Part shown: one piece after another, positions 1-12,355 of the stretch | How the letters are laid out: the number at the start of each line of letters is the position of its first letter | Numbering within the stretch: the stretch's first letter is position 1 | Source of the DNA: Glossina fuscipes | Taxonomy: Eukaryota > Arthropoda > Insecta > Diptera > Glossinidae | Direction: 5' to 3' | Assembly: GCF_014805625.2 (NCBI RefSeq) | Contig: NW_023998417.1 | Span: 8,306,680 to 8,370,679 of the forward strand | Length of the DNA: 64,000 bases | Notes under the pieces: model-generated | The model's input: only the letters and a program-made list of their open reading frames with translations | What the model was told of the DNA's origin: nothing | Databases searched by the model: none | Translations under genes and position numbers: made by a program

Positions 1-44
1 TAAATGCAAACATTCTTCTTACAAAAAGCGCTTGAGTAGAGAAA
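1..44 (-). CDS. candidate partial second coding exon, unknown protein (runs off left edge)
   Basis: On the minus strand a strong acceptor (pyrimidine-rich tract ending ACCCTTACAG, plus positions 45-60) opens an exon that starts at base 44. If the 862-905 exon, which ends in a 2-nt overhang AG, is spliced here, the first codon becomes AGT and 14 further codons stay open to the window edge (reads SFSTQALFVRRM...). This is frame inference only. A GTAAGA donor at about 17-22 could instead end the exon early, and another acceptor at 259-261 is equally frame-compatible. The product is not recognised. Confidence 0.22.
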
Positions 45-212
45 CTGTAAGGGTATGAGGAAATATATTGAAATTTAACCAGCAAAGGCACAAACCAAAA
101 ATTATTAACGGGTTAACAGAGATCTGTTAAACTCGAAGTCTCGAAAGGAAATATATTTAAAGTAGGACTTTTCGAGAATTTAAAAAAAAAAATGTGTCTT
201 TATGTTAATTAG

Positions 213-258
213 TTAAAGCTTGGTATGAAAACGTTTCTTTACTATGGCAAATACGGGA
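213..258 (-). CDS. alternative terminal exon giving a 29-residue product
   Basis: A minus-strand acceptor (CTTTTACTTTTTCAG, plus positions 259-273) is followed by an exon beginning T. Joined to the AG overhang of the 862-905 exon, it reads SPVFAIVKKRFHTKL and then TAA. The two exons would make a complete 29-residue basic peptide. This competes with the acceptor at 45-47, and one of the two may be unused. Short open stretches of this size occur easily by chance, so the support is only the good acceptor plus phase agreement. Confidence 0.2.
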
Positions 259-861
259 CTGAAAAAGTAAAAGTCTACTTAAGGACTATGGTCAAACCAA
301 ATGCTGTGAAAAAATGAAACTAATATCTCGTGAATCCTGCCTCGATCAATAACCTTCCCGACGGTGTATTATGCTTATAAAGTTTGCTTCAGAAAAAAAA
401 CTGAGTGCGATCAGTATACCCTCCTCCTCATATATTATTGCAGATGGATAAGCTTCGGTAGCCATTTTTCCCGTTCATTTAGCAAGAATTTTATTACAAC
501 TGTGGGCTACTGGAACTTCTTTTGATCGGGTACCTTTACTTATTTGATCAGTTGTACGGCCATTGGTTTAATTATTGTTGCCGGCACTCCTTAGTGATTG
601 ATTGAAACAAACCACAACACACGGCACACTGCCAATCCTCCAAGTGAAAGCGCCTTGGATATTCAGCTGAATCCTCGATTCATGATTCATTAAGGCTTAT
701 CAGCTTCATCCTGCAACTTAAGCACAAAGAGTAAACTTTCACGCAAATAACGCTTTATTTGGCGAAAAACTTGTATAAAAAAAAAATTATTTGATGCTGA
801 TACAGAGTCACTAATACTTCAAGGTTATGTTGTTACCGGATGACCAAACCTACAAGCTTAC

Positions 862-905
862 CTTCTACATCTGACAGTTTTAACAAAACCTTCTGGTGGG
901 GCCAT
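862..905 (-). CDS. candidate first coding exon, unknown protein
   Basis: Read on the minus strand, ATG at 905-903 sits in a reasonable fly start context (AACGATGG), with an in-frame TAA three codons upstream. Fourteen codons follow (MAPPEGFVKTVRCR), then a 2-nt overhang AG and a strong donor, AAG then GTAAGC (861-856). I do not recognise the peptide. To its left lie two acceptors (before 258 and before 44) that both continue the frame. Together these suggest a minus-strand gene that begins here and leaves the window on the left. What is seen: start, upstream stop, donor and matching acceptor phases. What is inferred: that it is transcribed. It could be a chance combination in AT-rich DNA. Confidence 0.38.
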
Positions 906-3900
906 CGTTTGTTAAACAGCGAAAACTTATTTCTACACCTAATGAATTTTCTTTACCCTTAATATGATCTCTCAATTGTTTATCGCAATACGATATTGTT
1001 TCATTTCTATAGGATTTAGAGTTAATGAAATTAATGTAACGAGCACTTTTAGAGGAATGTGATCGCGTAATCATGTAATTAATAAGGATAGATTCTATCG
1101 ATTGGTGCACGAACTCTCCAACCACCCATACTTATTTTTAAAAAAGTAAACAACAACAATAAGAAGAAACAAAAAAACAGAATTTTTAATGCATAGGTTT
1201 TCCTTCCTCATATATGTATCCACTCTATATATGCATATATATGCCTATATATGTATGGATATAAATATTTGTATATACAAGCAAGAAACAAGTTTAATAT
1301 TGCATTGTATGTTTTAGAAGCGTGAAACGCGATTCTGATTATTACATCATAAAATTTTTGTAAATTGTATTATAATATGAACATTAAATTATTTTACAAG
1401 TAAATGACCGTAAAAAATTATGTCAAGTTTTAATATATATGCACGCTCGCAGACAATGTTGTGGAATGAATTAGCATTTAATTAAAATAATGATTTACAT
1501 TGACTTCTCTTTACACCCAGTTTTCATAGACTTCTCATTATTAATTTATGCGATTTATTGTGGTAATGGTCTCGTTGGGTAAATTTTACTAAATAAAATT
1601 TATAATTAATTTGCAATAATAAATAAAACTTAAGTATAAATCAATTAACTGGTTAGACAGAATCATAATACATGTGCACACTCAGTTAAATGCTAGACAG
1701 AAAGAACTTGAGGTGTTTTTCGTTGTTTATTGAAAATTATGCAAAAATGTTTATGAAATGAGAAAAAATAAGATTTTAAAATCCTGGTAACAGGTGATTA
1801 TAACTGGAATGATGAAAGATAAAAAAAAGGAGTTTGGTATACAAAAAAGTCGAAAAAAAAATAAAATAAAGTAAAATATGCCAAAGGAAATTAAAATGTG
1901 TAAATGTTTTAAGACAAACAAGAAGAAACCTTCTTGTAAAGAGTAAAATAAATTAGAAATGAACCAAAACAACCCTTAACATACACATACATATTATTAT
2001 ATGCAATGCCTAAGGAAAAAAATTAAAAAAAAAGAAGGTAACTTAATGAAATAATCTTAGAAATTCTTGGAACGCGTGTGTTTTGTATTTTTCGTTTTTT
2101 TTTTTTTTAATTTTTTTTTTTTTTTTTTTTTTTATGACAAAAAAAAAATTGTGGTTAGGTGTTTTTTTTGGCCAAAAATTACCAGCCAGGGTAGTAAAAA
2201 TATTTTACGCGTGTTCTTATAAATTGCTTTTCATTCCTTTCCATAGTAGCGCATGCATATATATATTTATATATATATATATATAGGCTGTGCGAGGATG
2301 TGATTATTAAATACCGGATATAAATACAAACGTTAACATTAATGTTTTAATGCGCATACATTCAGATTATATCCTGCCTGAATACACTCCATCAGTAGCA
2401 GTACGTGAAAAATATGTTGGGGGCCATATGCTTTCGGAAAATACGATTTTAATATTATCAAAAAGGGATGAAATACCTTAAAATAAAAGAATAAAAGGAA
2501 AAATATGATTTATGCTTAGAAGGAAACGATACAAAACGAATTTCATCGAGACGCTACATAGTGCTTGATTGGACAGGTTTCAAAGCTAATAAAAAGCCCA
2601 GAATGGTAATGCATTGTACACTTAGCGGAACTACATTAATTGAAATTTTCATTTGTAATTTTTTTTTTTTTGTTTTTTTCTTTTTTTTTTTTTTTTTGTT
2701 TCTTCGCATAATCTTTACAAAATTAAAGTCACATTTTCCCTCTGCTGTGCAATCAATGACTGACTTCAGTTCGGTCTTTGACAAGTAATATTTTCTTTTG
2801 TTTTCTTTTTTGCTTTGTTACATGAATTGACGTGGTGCTCCCTATGCTATTGTTAATATTTATGCACCAAAATCTAACATGAAGTATGTCGAAAAAATAT
2901 AAAAATTTATGACATCATACCGCGACGTAGACAAAAAAGAAAAAGAAAAGAAAGATGTCATATCAAGAGCAAGAAAACAAAAAAAAAAAAAAAAAAAGCA
3001 AAAACAAAAAACAATTGCTCTTTGACTTGACTAAGTAACAAAAAATTTAATAACGAAAATGAATGATAACGGAGGCCATATTAAAAGCATAGTAATTACC
3101 TGCTGGCTTCAAAAAAAAAAAAAAGCGCACAACAATCAGACCTTAGAGCAAGGCATTACAAAGTATAATATATAATACATATATTTATATCTATATATAT
3201 ATATATAAAAAGAAAAAAAACAAAGAGAAATTATAATGATTGAACCGAATCTTTGAACACTTATACTTTCTTTACATTTGTTCTTTTTAAAATAAATACA
3301 CTCTCGCAATGGAAGCGCAAGGCTTATTTATCTCTTTTGACTGTAATGCTCGTTTAACAAAAGTTTTACCTGTATAAGATATCAACTGCGAAATGAGGCT
3401 TAGCGCTTATAATACTAATCTTGCAAAGACCGTCTTCCTTAACGTATAACGTAATGTAAATAAAATAATAAAACACACAAGATTTCACTTTTTGCACTTA
3501 CTATACACTTCTATGTCGATTATGTGTCGACAATGTATTTCTTACACAGATTACTTTGTCGATATTGTATTATTTGAAAATACTAATTAAGAAGAATGGA
3601 AAAAAATGACATATAAGAATAAGAAAAATTAATTCTCACATTTATATCAATCGTTGCAAGGCAGACCGATTTTCATCTAAACGTAATGGCCTTAAAAGTA
3701 AAGAATCTGCAGAGAACCATAAAAATTCCATTTTCTAGACCGAGTTTATTATAAATGTTTCACAAACATAATGAAACATAATATACCATCTTTGTTGCGT
3801 AGAGTAACAGCAACAATAATAATAATAATAACAATAACGAAATGATGAAAATTAGTTTTTTGCTTTTTTTTCTTCTGAGTAATTTGTGTTTCTCTTAAAA

Positions 3901-3995
3901 ATATATTAAAATGAAATTTGATTTAAAAAAAGTAATAAAAAATTTTTTCTGCAATATTATAATTAATTGTACTTTTTTTTTCTTCTCTCTCTTTT
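906..3995. other. AT-rich noncoding stretch, no gene seen
   Basis: No exon-like segment with matching splice sites was found on either strand. The stretch contains long T runs (about 2095-2133, 2659-2697), an A run (2980-2998), (TA)n tracts near 2257-2285 and 3190-3207, and an ATA/AAC trinucleotide tract near 3810-3835. The short open frames here exist mostly because poly-T and poly-A contain no stop codon. Confidence 0.5.
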
Positions 3996-4003
3996 CAGGT
4001 AAG
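3996..4003 (+). other. putative recursive-splicing ratchet point (zero-length exon)
   Basis: A long uninterrupted pyrimidine tract (about 3972-3995, T and C only) ends in CAG at 3996-3998. It is followed at once by GTAAG at 3999-4003. This juxtaposed 3' and 5' splice site is the hallmark of ratchet points, which remove very long fly introns in steps. It implies a + strand intron spanning this position. The window holds a + strand MBD exon far downstream at 47417 with its upstream partner missing, which fits such an intron. The donor half is GTAAGA rather than the optimal GTAAGT. RNA lariat data would be needed to prove use. Confidence 0.55.
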
Positions 4004-5685
4004 AATAAATGTTATCATCATTTTAATCAAAACAGAGTACTCGGCACATTGTTGTTTGTGGTGCGGAGACAAGAGGTATATTATAAAATTTTGTAGAAAC
4101 TCTTTCATTATAACGCATCTACGAAAAATTACATTTTGTTAACACATGCAAACACGCTGAGAATTTATAATACATAATTCATTAATTCATTTATTTCAAC
4201 TTTAATTCAAAGATTTCTTTTTATTTTCCTCTTATAAAATGCATTTTAATGAGAATTTTTCACGGTCATTAAAATCAAATCGCAAATGTTGGTAGCATCC
4301 ATAGATTTTGTTTGTTGTTGAATTTTCTTACAATCCGCTTGACTTTGAATTCGCCTGGAAAGCACAATGAATTGAACCTGTGTTTCGCCTACATTTCAAG
4401 ACAAGTACCTTAACTTTGGGATGCCGTAGGTGCATATAAAAAATGACAAGCCTATATGTCTCTTGGTGTGTCTGCCTTCCAACATGCTTCTCTCTTATAT
4501 CCTATACGGCTGCCCGTTCATGTGTTTGCATAATCGTTCCTGGGTTTGTTTGTACGCCTTTTGTATATTGACTCTATTGTATGCCTTTATACTCGTCTTC
4601 ACATCTATTCGCGTACATCTTGTGTAGGTTACTATTTACGTTTACCTGGTACGTTTGTTTCTATATTTTCCAGAATATTATTTTTCGGTCTTGTACATAA
4701 TTGTGTATATTTTCACATCTTAGCCGAGGAAAACGATAAAAAGACAGATAAAAAGATAACATTTCATCTTCAGTTGAGCTTACAATCGTAGCTTAAGGAG
4801 GGAAGGGTGCTCGTTAGTATTTTCGGCATTATGACTGCAGAGCGAAAGTGTATCTCGGAAAAATCGAACTTTTCGTTATTTACATTTTTTTCATTGGTAT
4901 GCGATTTATGGCAGAAAATAGAAGGGACGTCCTGCATGTCCGTGTATCAAACATAATCCGGCCTGTAGACTGAACACGAGAAATCAATACGGATAGATGG
5001 ACAGTTCAAGTCGATTCAGATATATAGATTCTAAATCGATCGGTATAATAGAAGGTGGGTCAATCTCATGCCATTCTGCGTATCGCATAAAATCGTACTC
5101 ACTTAATGGTTACCTGGTAACATGAATGGTGTAGGGTATAACAATTAGATTTATAGCAATTAATAAGCATGCAATGCATCCTAGAGAAGTCGTTTTGATA
5201 TTTTTCATAATAATAATAATGATAAAAATAGTAATGACAATCATGACAACATATAGCGCGACATCGCTGTTCCGACACTGGCGTCCTATAAAATTCCACG
5301 ATTTTTGTTTATTATTTTAAAGTGATGAGTATTTAAAATGCAATCTAATGAGAAGGGAGTTGATTTTTTCTCTGTTTTTTTTTTTTTTTTTATTGGTCAT
5401 GAATAAGTAAATTTTTACAGTATGTGTTCACATGAAAATTCTCTTTCCTCAGGATAAGACGTCAAATAATTTATCAAAATCGAAGTAAACTTTTCTATAA
5501 TGCATAACTTTTGTCAATCAATTTTATGACTAATTGCCAATTAATTTTTTTTTTTTTTTTTAAGTATATGTTTTTTTAATTATAACCTTTTGAATGCATG
5601 AACTAAAAATTATATATTTTTCGTGCTTACATTGTTTTCTTTTTATTTGCACGAATTTAATGATTATTTATAAATGCGAAATTGC

Positions 5686-5719
<34 letters not shown>

Positions 5720-8700
5720 TAAATAAAAATTGAATTTTATTACGGTATACTACTATCTACGGATCAGTCATAAAATCCTGAAAAATTATTATTCTATTAA
5801 TAATTATTATTTTTTTCTTTTTCTTCAAAAGTCATAAAAAATAATTATCTGTAGAAAAGCTAATAAAATTTAAATGAATGCATGAAAGAAAAAAACAAAA
5901 ACCTTTTTAACACATTGTTTTGACTATATTGAAATAATGGCGGATAAACAACGTGAAATGCATAGATTTTGCGATCGCGTGTTTATATATTTATCTCTTC
6001 ATTTCATTGTGTTTGTAAGAAAACGCACAGATAATTGAGCAATTGCTTAACCTATAACAGACAGCACATTTCTTTAATATAATCATCTAACGTTTTGCTT
6101 TTGTTGTTGCCTACATGGGGGAGATGGAAAGTTTCACTATTCACGCTTTCAAAAAACAATTGTGAAAACAAAACAAAAAAAAAAAATAAAACAAAAAGCA
6201 TAAAAATAAAAACAAGAAAAAACTGTTAACATTATGGCAATTACTGTAAACATGTAATCGTGACGCGTTGCTTTTTACTTTAGCCAGCGCTTTACAATCT
6301 CACAAGAGCAAGCAAGCATACAACTCGGCAATGCATACGTAGTATAATATGCTGCTGCTTTCAAATTATTTCACGATAACTATCTACAGTCAATGCGAGT
6401 GAGTATGTATGTAGAGGGCATATATTTGAACGTGTTAGTTTGTCTATTTGGCGTATTCAATGTGTCTGGGAAAATAAATTCGGCAATTTTTTTTTTTTTA
6501 TAATCACACACCTTAACAACTTTGGCGATACATTAAATTTGTTATAAACTTTGCAATACTTTCAAATAAGTCGCGAATACTTTGCAAAAGAAAGTAAAAT
6601 TGTTGTTGAAGTTTACATATGTCCGTCTTACTGAATATTGTTTGTACATTGAAATTATAAGTGTCGGCATTTGCATTTCATTCTTCTTGTTAAAGGCCAA
6701 TTAATAGTCTCATCCATTCGTCATTTATGCAAACAACACTTGTTATCTGCAGTTGTGGTAGATAGTAGTTGGGGACCGTAGTAATAGTAGTAGTAGTAGT
6801 AGTAGTAGAGACGACGGGTAAAATTCAAAATAAATCAGCCGATTACTTAAAAGAAATTATTTTTCATATAATTTTTCGGTTTTTATATAGTCACGTCATT
6901 CGTACATTTATGCTTTACTGCAATGCATACATATTTACTTCAGTGGCAAGTGCATAAAAATCGCCATAAGGTATTTTCCACTTTCTCGATTGTGTTTTAT
7001 TAACAGTTTACATGATAGTTAAATAAAAAGTTGCCAAGCATATGATTAAAAATAATTGTTTTTTTTTTTTTTTGTTTTAGAGTAATTGATTAGCAATTTC
7101 CTTAAATTAATAATTTATGTACGTTAATAGAGGAAAATCTAGGGTTGTTACGTAAGTTTGTAGCATGTCTTTTTTCCTCAAACTTCTTTTTTCTTTTTCG
7201 AGAATTTAAACACAAGTAAAAGAGTTTTATATGTGGCGGTGCCCGCATATTCTGGAGATAAAAGACCATCACCTTAAAAAAATGAAATTTCGATACCCTG
7301 CAATATTAGGTAGTAGCCGACTTTTTGTATAGAAACTGCAGCATCATTTATAAAATGTAATTCGATTTGTTTATGGTTGCATATGTTGCAAATCATAAGT
7401 GAACAGAGCGAAACAAGAGAGAGTGTTTTAGAGTAGACATGCTCTTTGACCGATTTGATCCATTTTCAGTACCAACATATATGCAAAAAGCTTGATCATT
7501 GTTGACAAAGTCACAATGTTTTAAATTTTACGATTGGAGCAATGTTTATTGTAGGTATCGAGTAGTCACAGTTCCATGCACTCAGACAGACGAAGATGCT
7601 TAGATCAGTTCATAATTCGATATTGATCAAGAATATATTTGCTTTATAGCATTTCTGACGTTTCCGTCTGAGTGTTGCAGACCATTGACGAAACTTGTGT
7701 ATCTTCTGTTTTCGTGGGGGGTTTATACAAATTTGTCCATAATTGATTAAAGAAGAGTTTGCGCTTATAATCAGCTTCTTAGTGTTTCTTAAAGCACTTT
7801 CAGTTGGTTCATATAGGTGGACTATGTCCAACTTCAGCATATAATTCTAACCACCGCTTACGCTAATCACCATGCGTGAGAATGCACCCCCTTCTAAGTG
7901 ACACCAGCTCCTCTGGCATCCTTATGTCAGCATGCAGGTGCCGGTATTTATCTGCCATTCAAAGAAAAAAAAATTGTTGAAAGTATAGCTTTTATCCACA
8001 CAAACACTACATACATGCTAGATAAAAAAAAAAAAATTGTTAAAATGTATTTATAAGTTGCGCGGAATGATATGTAAACCATTACAATAAAATGTTTAGA
8101 AATGTTTGAGTGAAGTAACAAAAGATATCTGGAAAGACTTTGCTGCACTCGAACCAGATAAAGGCTACAAGCCAATCGTTTGCTTAAGCCTGAGACATTT
8201 TCGATAGTGCGATTGTGTTTTTTCGCAATCATTGCCATAGAATTTGTTAATAAATTGACTTTTTACGATTGGATGATTAATTGAAACATATCCATACAGC
8301 ATACATTACATTGTTTATATTATTGTTATTTTTTTTTTTTTTTTTTTGTTATATCATTTTTCAACTAAATAAGTTGTTAATTTCCATTGTCGTAAAAATG
8401 CAAATATAAACAAATGGATAATAAAATGAAAAACAATTTACTGTAATACGCCAGAGGTTACCCGTAGATAATAATTATTATATAGTTACAAAATAACAAA
8501 CAACAATAACAATTAATAATAATCTCTCACATACTCTGTATAATAAAAACGATTTCGTTATGTGTTTATAGTTTTTCAAAGTGTAGTAGTCGCGCTCTCT
8601 ATTGACAACCATTTATTTATTACTAGTTTGATATTTAGCACATTAGCACAGTATGCTCATATGTAGTTTTAAACCTGTTCGCTTAGCAACTGCAACAAGT

Positions 8701-9308
8701 CGCTTTAGGGCGAATCTTGAATACCTGCTCCTCAAGTCTCTAAGGTGGTTGCATTCATTGGATGAATTTTATTTATTGCCTGCTGCTTAATAGCCAATAA
8801 GGCGGAAGTGTATATGTGTAACATGGCGTATAAGTAATTAATAATATTGAAGAAATAATTTAGTTTTTAAACACGACTATTAACGGAGCAACGATGTGCT
8901 TGCCTCTTTCACGTTGATCGTAGATAGTCCGATAATTAGCCTGAAGAAGTTTATTTGAATTCACGCAACAGTCAAGGGAGAAAGAAAAGCAATCGCAGAT
9001 TTAGGGAAAGAAATAGTGTGACAAAGAAAGGGAAAGTTGTAGAGAGACACCAATACCTAGAGAAAGATAGAAAGAAAAGGATTGACAAAAAAATTAAAGA
9101 ATGGAATAAGTATAGGAAATTTGATAAAGAGGAAAAGAAATAATAGGAAACGAGAGAAACGTTATACTTCCAATGTAAAATTCACAAATTTTCATGTATT
9201 ACTGTCATTTAGTTTTTTGTAGAAATTTTGATTGGCTTAACGTAACCTAAAAGGTAGCGGGTTACTCTACCGATCTACACCTAATTTTTGAATGTTGCAA
9301 TTTGTCAA
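4004..9308. other. AT-rich noncoding stretch, likely intronic
   Basis: No supported exon. There are T or A runs at 5375-5391, 5548-5563, 5686-5706 and 7061-7074, a GTA trinucleotide tract near 6779-6808, and a purine-rich stretch at about 8968-9165 whose forward frame is a 62-codon Lys/Arg/Glu-rich peptide without splice sites. A good acceptor at 7079 is followed by stops in all frames. Positions 4990-5060 resemble a degenerate interspersed repeat (wording such as GGACAGTTCAAGTCGATTCAG). Confidence 0.45.
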
Positions 9309-9310
9309 AG

Positions 9311-9568
9311 GGCTCTGCATTCGCCGAGCAGAGTAGCGTGACTACCATGTCGCTGCTTGCGGATTCAAGTCCCAGTGCGATAGACCTTACTTCTCACAGA
9401 TATAATGCGTAAACGCATAACACATTCTGATTGTGTACTTAAGAGGCAGCGATCAATCCATTTTTCACTTTCTTTTCCTCCACGTCTTTCTGATCGCCAG
9501 CATGTTAGACTTACAAATAATATTTCCTGGGCGGTTGATAATATTAAAAAAAAAAAAAAAAAAAAAAA
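9311..9568 (+). mobile_element. tRNA-derived SINE-like element with poly-A tail
   Basis: The head, at about 9311-9385, looks like a degraded serine/leucine-type tRNA. It has an A-box-like TTCGCCGAGCA (9320-9330), an anticodon-arm-like 5-bp stem GTGAC...GTCGC around a 6-nt loop, and a B-box-like GGATTCAAGTCC (9361-9372). The A-to-B spacing is about 40 bp, as in a polymerase III promoter. A body of about 160 bp of unrelated sequence follows and ends in 23 A residues (9546-9568). Head, body and A-tail in this order are the usual SINE layout. I could not find convincing target-site duplications, so the 5' boundary is approximate. An alternative is a tRNA pseudogene next to an unrelated A run. Confidence 0.5.
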
Positions 9569-11585
9569 CGGTACCAATATCCACTAATGGGACTTGCTTG
9601 ACGTTACATTTCAAATAAGATTTCTGAATGAAAATGTTCGCCTTGTCAACACGTTATGATCCGCTTAAACTGTAGACTGGTTTGTAATGAAATATAGACA
9701 GCGGACGACGAATTTTTTTGGTATTATATTTAAAACGATTTTTGCCTTTCCAAGAAGATCACATCATCCTCGTGAACTTTGCTCTTAAAACTAAATTTGG
9801 AAATGTATCACTGAAGATCGTTATTCTCCCCGTCGTTATTCTAGTAGTTTTGAAAATATAATTGATTTTATTTCTTCTATTAGTTGAAATTTTACCGTTA
9901 CAAGAAAGCACCTGCTCTTAGCCCCTTGAAGTCATTGGCTTTCAGCCGTCACACATATATGTGTGAAATTGCCCCTTCGTACCGCAGCCGAACAACATAT
10001 ATATATAAGTGCTTTTACCTTCTGGTGCTAAAAAATAAAAAGGCGTTATATAGGGTTTGTACAGCGATTGAATAGGTCGGTTTAGTAGAGCATATGAAAT
10101 TAGCAAGTACTACACACACACATATATATACTATAAATCCTTTTCTAATTGATGTGATTACATCACAATATAAATCTTGAGCTATGATAGAGGTCTCCCC
10201 ATCAAAAGACGCTAATAGCGAACGAGTTATTATTTGCATTTACTATAAAAGAGCTTTGCTTGAATTTGAATGGCAATGCCAGAAGTTGCATTTTTATGTA
10301 AATAGTATAGCTGTTAATTAATTCAACCTAAGGTTATATTTATAAAATTCAAATTATTAACAAATTATTATTCCTTTTTTCATTGCTAAAACAATGCATT
10401 TAAAATTCAAAAATGCCACAATAGTCGAGTCAAACGCTCATAATAATAAACTCACTGAACTACACAGCCACAACAACTGTTAAGCAGTACTTAAAAAGGG
10501 TTCGAAACAAATTTACGATATCAACCTGATTATTACGTTATTCGTTGCGCCCAATAAGTACGATGCGCCCATCGAAGGGATGGCAAGTTGTCGCTATAAT
10601 TGTATTCACTTGTCTGCCCTATCGCTCCCTTTTTCATTGTCAGAATTGTTTACAACAAAAAAAATTGTCTAATTTTGTTGTTTCTGCTGGATAGTTTTTT
10701 TATCTATATATCTGATGTTACAAACAATGTGAAGCGGTCAATATGCCGCCCATTTTGTAGTTTGTTACAATACAAAAACCCAAGTATGTATATTAAGTTA
10801 ATTATGATTGATTTTAAATTGAGCGCGTTAAGAGATTGCTATCTCGTCTGGTTATAAGATTTTTTAGCATAAATTATACCTATGCCAATCAAATGATTAA
10901 GCGCATCAAGTGTAACAGTTAACTTCTGGCTATGTTGCAATATTGCATCAAATTCTTTACTCATTAGAGTTGCATGTCACGTTAAATCTTTAAAGATAAA
11001 TTGTTGTAATTATATTTAAATTGACGTTGAGATCACGTCTTCGTATGTGTAATTTATTAATTTATTTTTAATTTTTCAATAGTTAATTTATATAATTATA
11101 ATTTCGTATACATTGTTGTAACATTTATTTTTTCTTTTAAAAAAATTATTTAATCATTTTAGTCATTTAACGATTAATTACTACTAATTAGATCTGATGA
11201 ATTCACTTTTAATTCAAAATTCCAGGAATTAATATGAAAAGTTTATCATGAAATGAAATGAATTTTACGATCTTATATCTATCTATTCAACATAGTAGTA
11301 TAGTCAGGCATCATCATGTATATATTAAAATAAAATTACATTTTCATTATAATCTTTAACACTTCATATATGTTTTTATTATACAAATTCCATTTATATA
11401 TCTGCACATTTATTGTTATATAATTTATTACATATATATATATATATATATATATGTACGCAAGTATAAATACGATTGCTTGTATTTATTCATATGCATA
11501 TGCGATACATGCATATATTAAAAATGTGTACATAAATGTGTTTTGCCTTCAGCAATACATCTACATGTTCGAATAACATGAATTG

Positions 11586-11626
<41 letters not shown>

Positions 11627-11975
11627 CAATTTATAAAATAATTTTTTTTCTTTAATTAACGGCAAAAAAAAACTGAACTGGAATTGGAAAAATGAGATCA
11701 TTGCAATGAGATAATTAAAATAAAGAAACAATCCGTGTTATACTATCAGTCAGATACAATTATTTAGTACCCTATGCAAAAATTATTATATATAATCTCA
11801 AGCAATTATCGTTCAAGAAGAAATTTCTTCACAAAAAGATCATAAAATATAAATTGACTTGATCAGCTATCTCACTCTTAAACGCATAATAAAACTTTCT
11901 CTATTTGATCTGGCAGAAAATTGATCAAGAGACTTTCTTGGTCGAATTTTTGTGATAGGAGCTGACGAACATTGC
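9569..11975. other. AT-rich noncoding stretch
   Basis: No exon-like segment seen. It includes a (TA)n microsatellite at about 11430-11455 and a long T run at 11588-11622, followed shortly by another T stretch. Confidence 0.45.
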
Positions 11976-12355
11976 TCTGCACTGTACATCAGATATAAAC
12001 TTTTGGGCTGCACCTTATCCATTTTTGATACATATATAGGTGTATAGAGGCCATACTTTTACAGTTAATATAAATTAGAATAAGGGAAATAAGAGAATTA
12101 AAATAAAGGCTTTCTAACGGATGAGTGCCATTTCGTTTGACCTAAGGACGATTGAATCGTAAGTAATGATCAACAGATCTTTTTGGCGTTCAGTTACTTC
12201 GCCGAACCTTTGATATCGAGAATCGCCAAATTTTTGGTGAATTTCCTTCTACGCACTGATCAGAGATAAACTTTTTGGTTGCACATCTTCCTTCGATACA
12301 TATATAGATATATATATATATATATATGTCAAACTTTTGCAGCCAATATAAATTT
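11976..12355 (+). repeat. diverged direct repeat pair of about 100 bp
   Basis: The segments 11976-12075 and 12251-12355 are clearly related. Both run through CAGA(TA)TAAACTTTT, then GTTGCAC or GCTGCAC, then GATACATATATAG, then ACTTTT(A/G)CAG, and end in AATATAAATT. They lie about 275 bp apart. The second copy has an expanded TA tract in the middle. This looks like an old local duplication or two copies of one interspersed repeat; no coding capacity is evident. Confidence 0.55.

Noticed and set aside
7061..7079. Strong T-rich acceptor ending TTTTAG
   Set aside because: All three frames hit a stop within a few codons and no GT donor is juxtaposed.
8955..9143. Lys/Arg/Glu-rich 62-codon forward frame
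   Set aside because: The tract is purine-rich and therefore lacks stops; it starts at TTG and no acceptor or donor frames it.
12119..12158. ATG segment (MSAISFDLRTIE) ending at a GTAAGTAAT donor
   Set aside because: Its phase fits the MBD exon, but it lacks the Gly-Trp half of the domain and lies between two copies of a dispersed-looking repeat.
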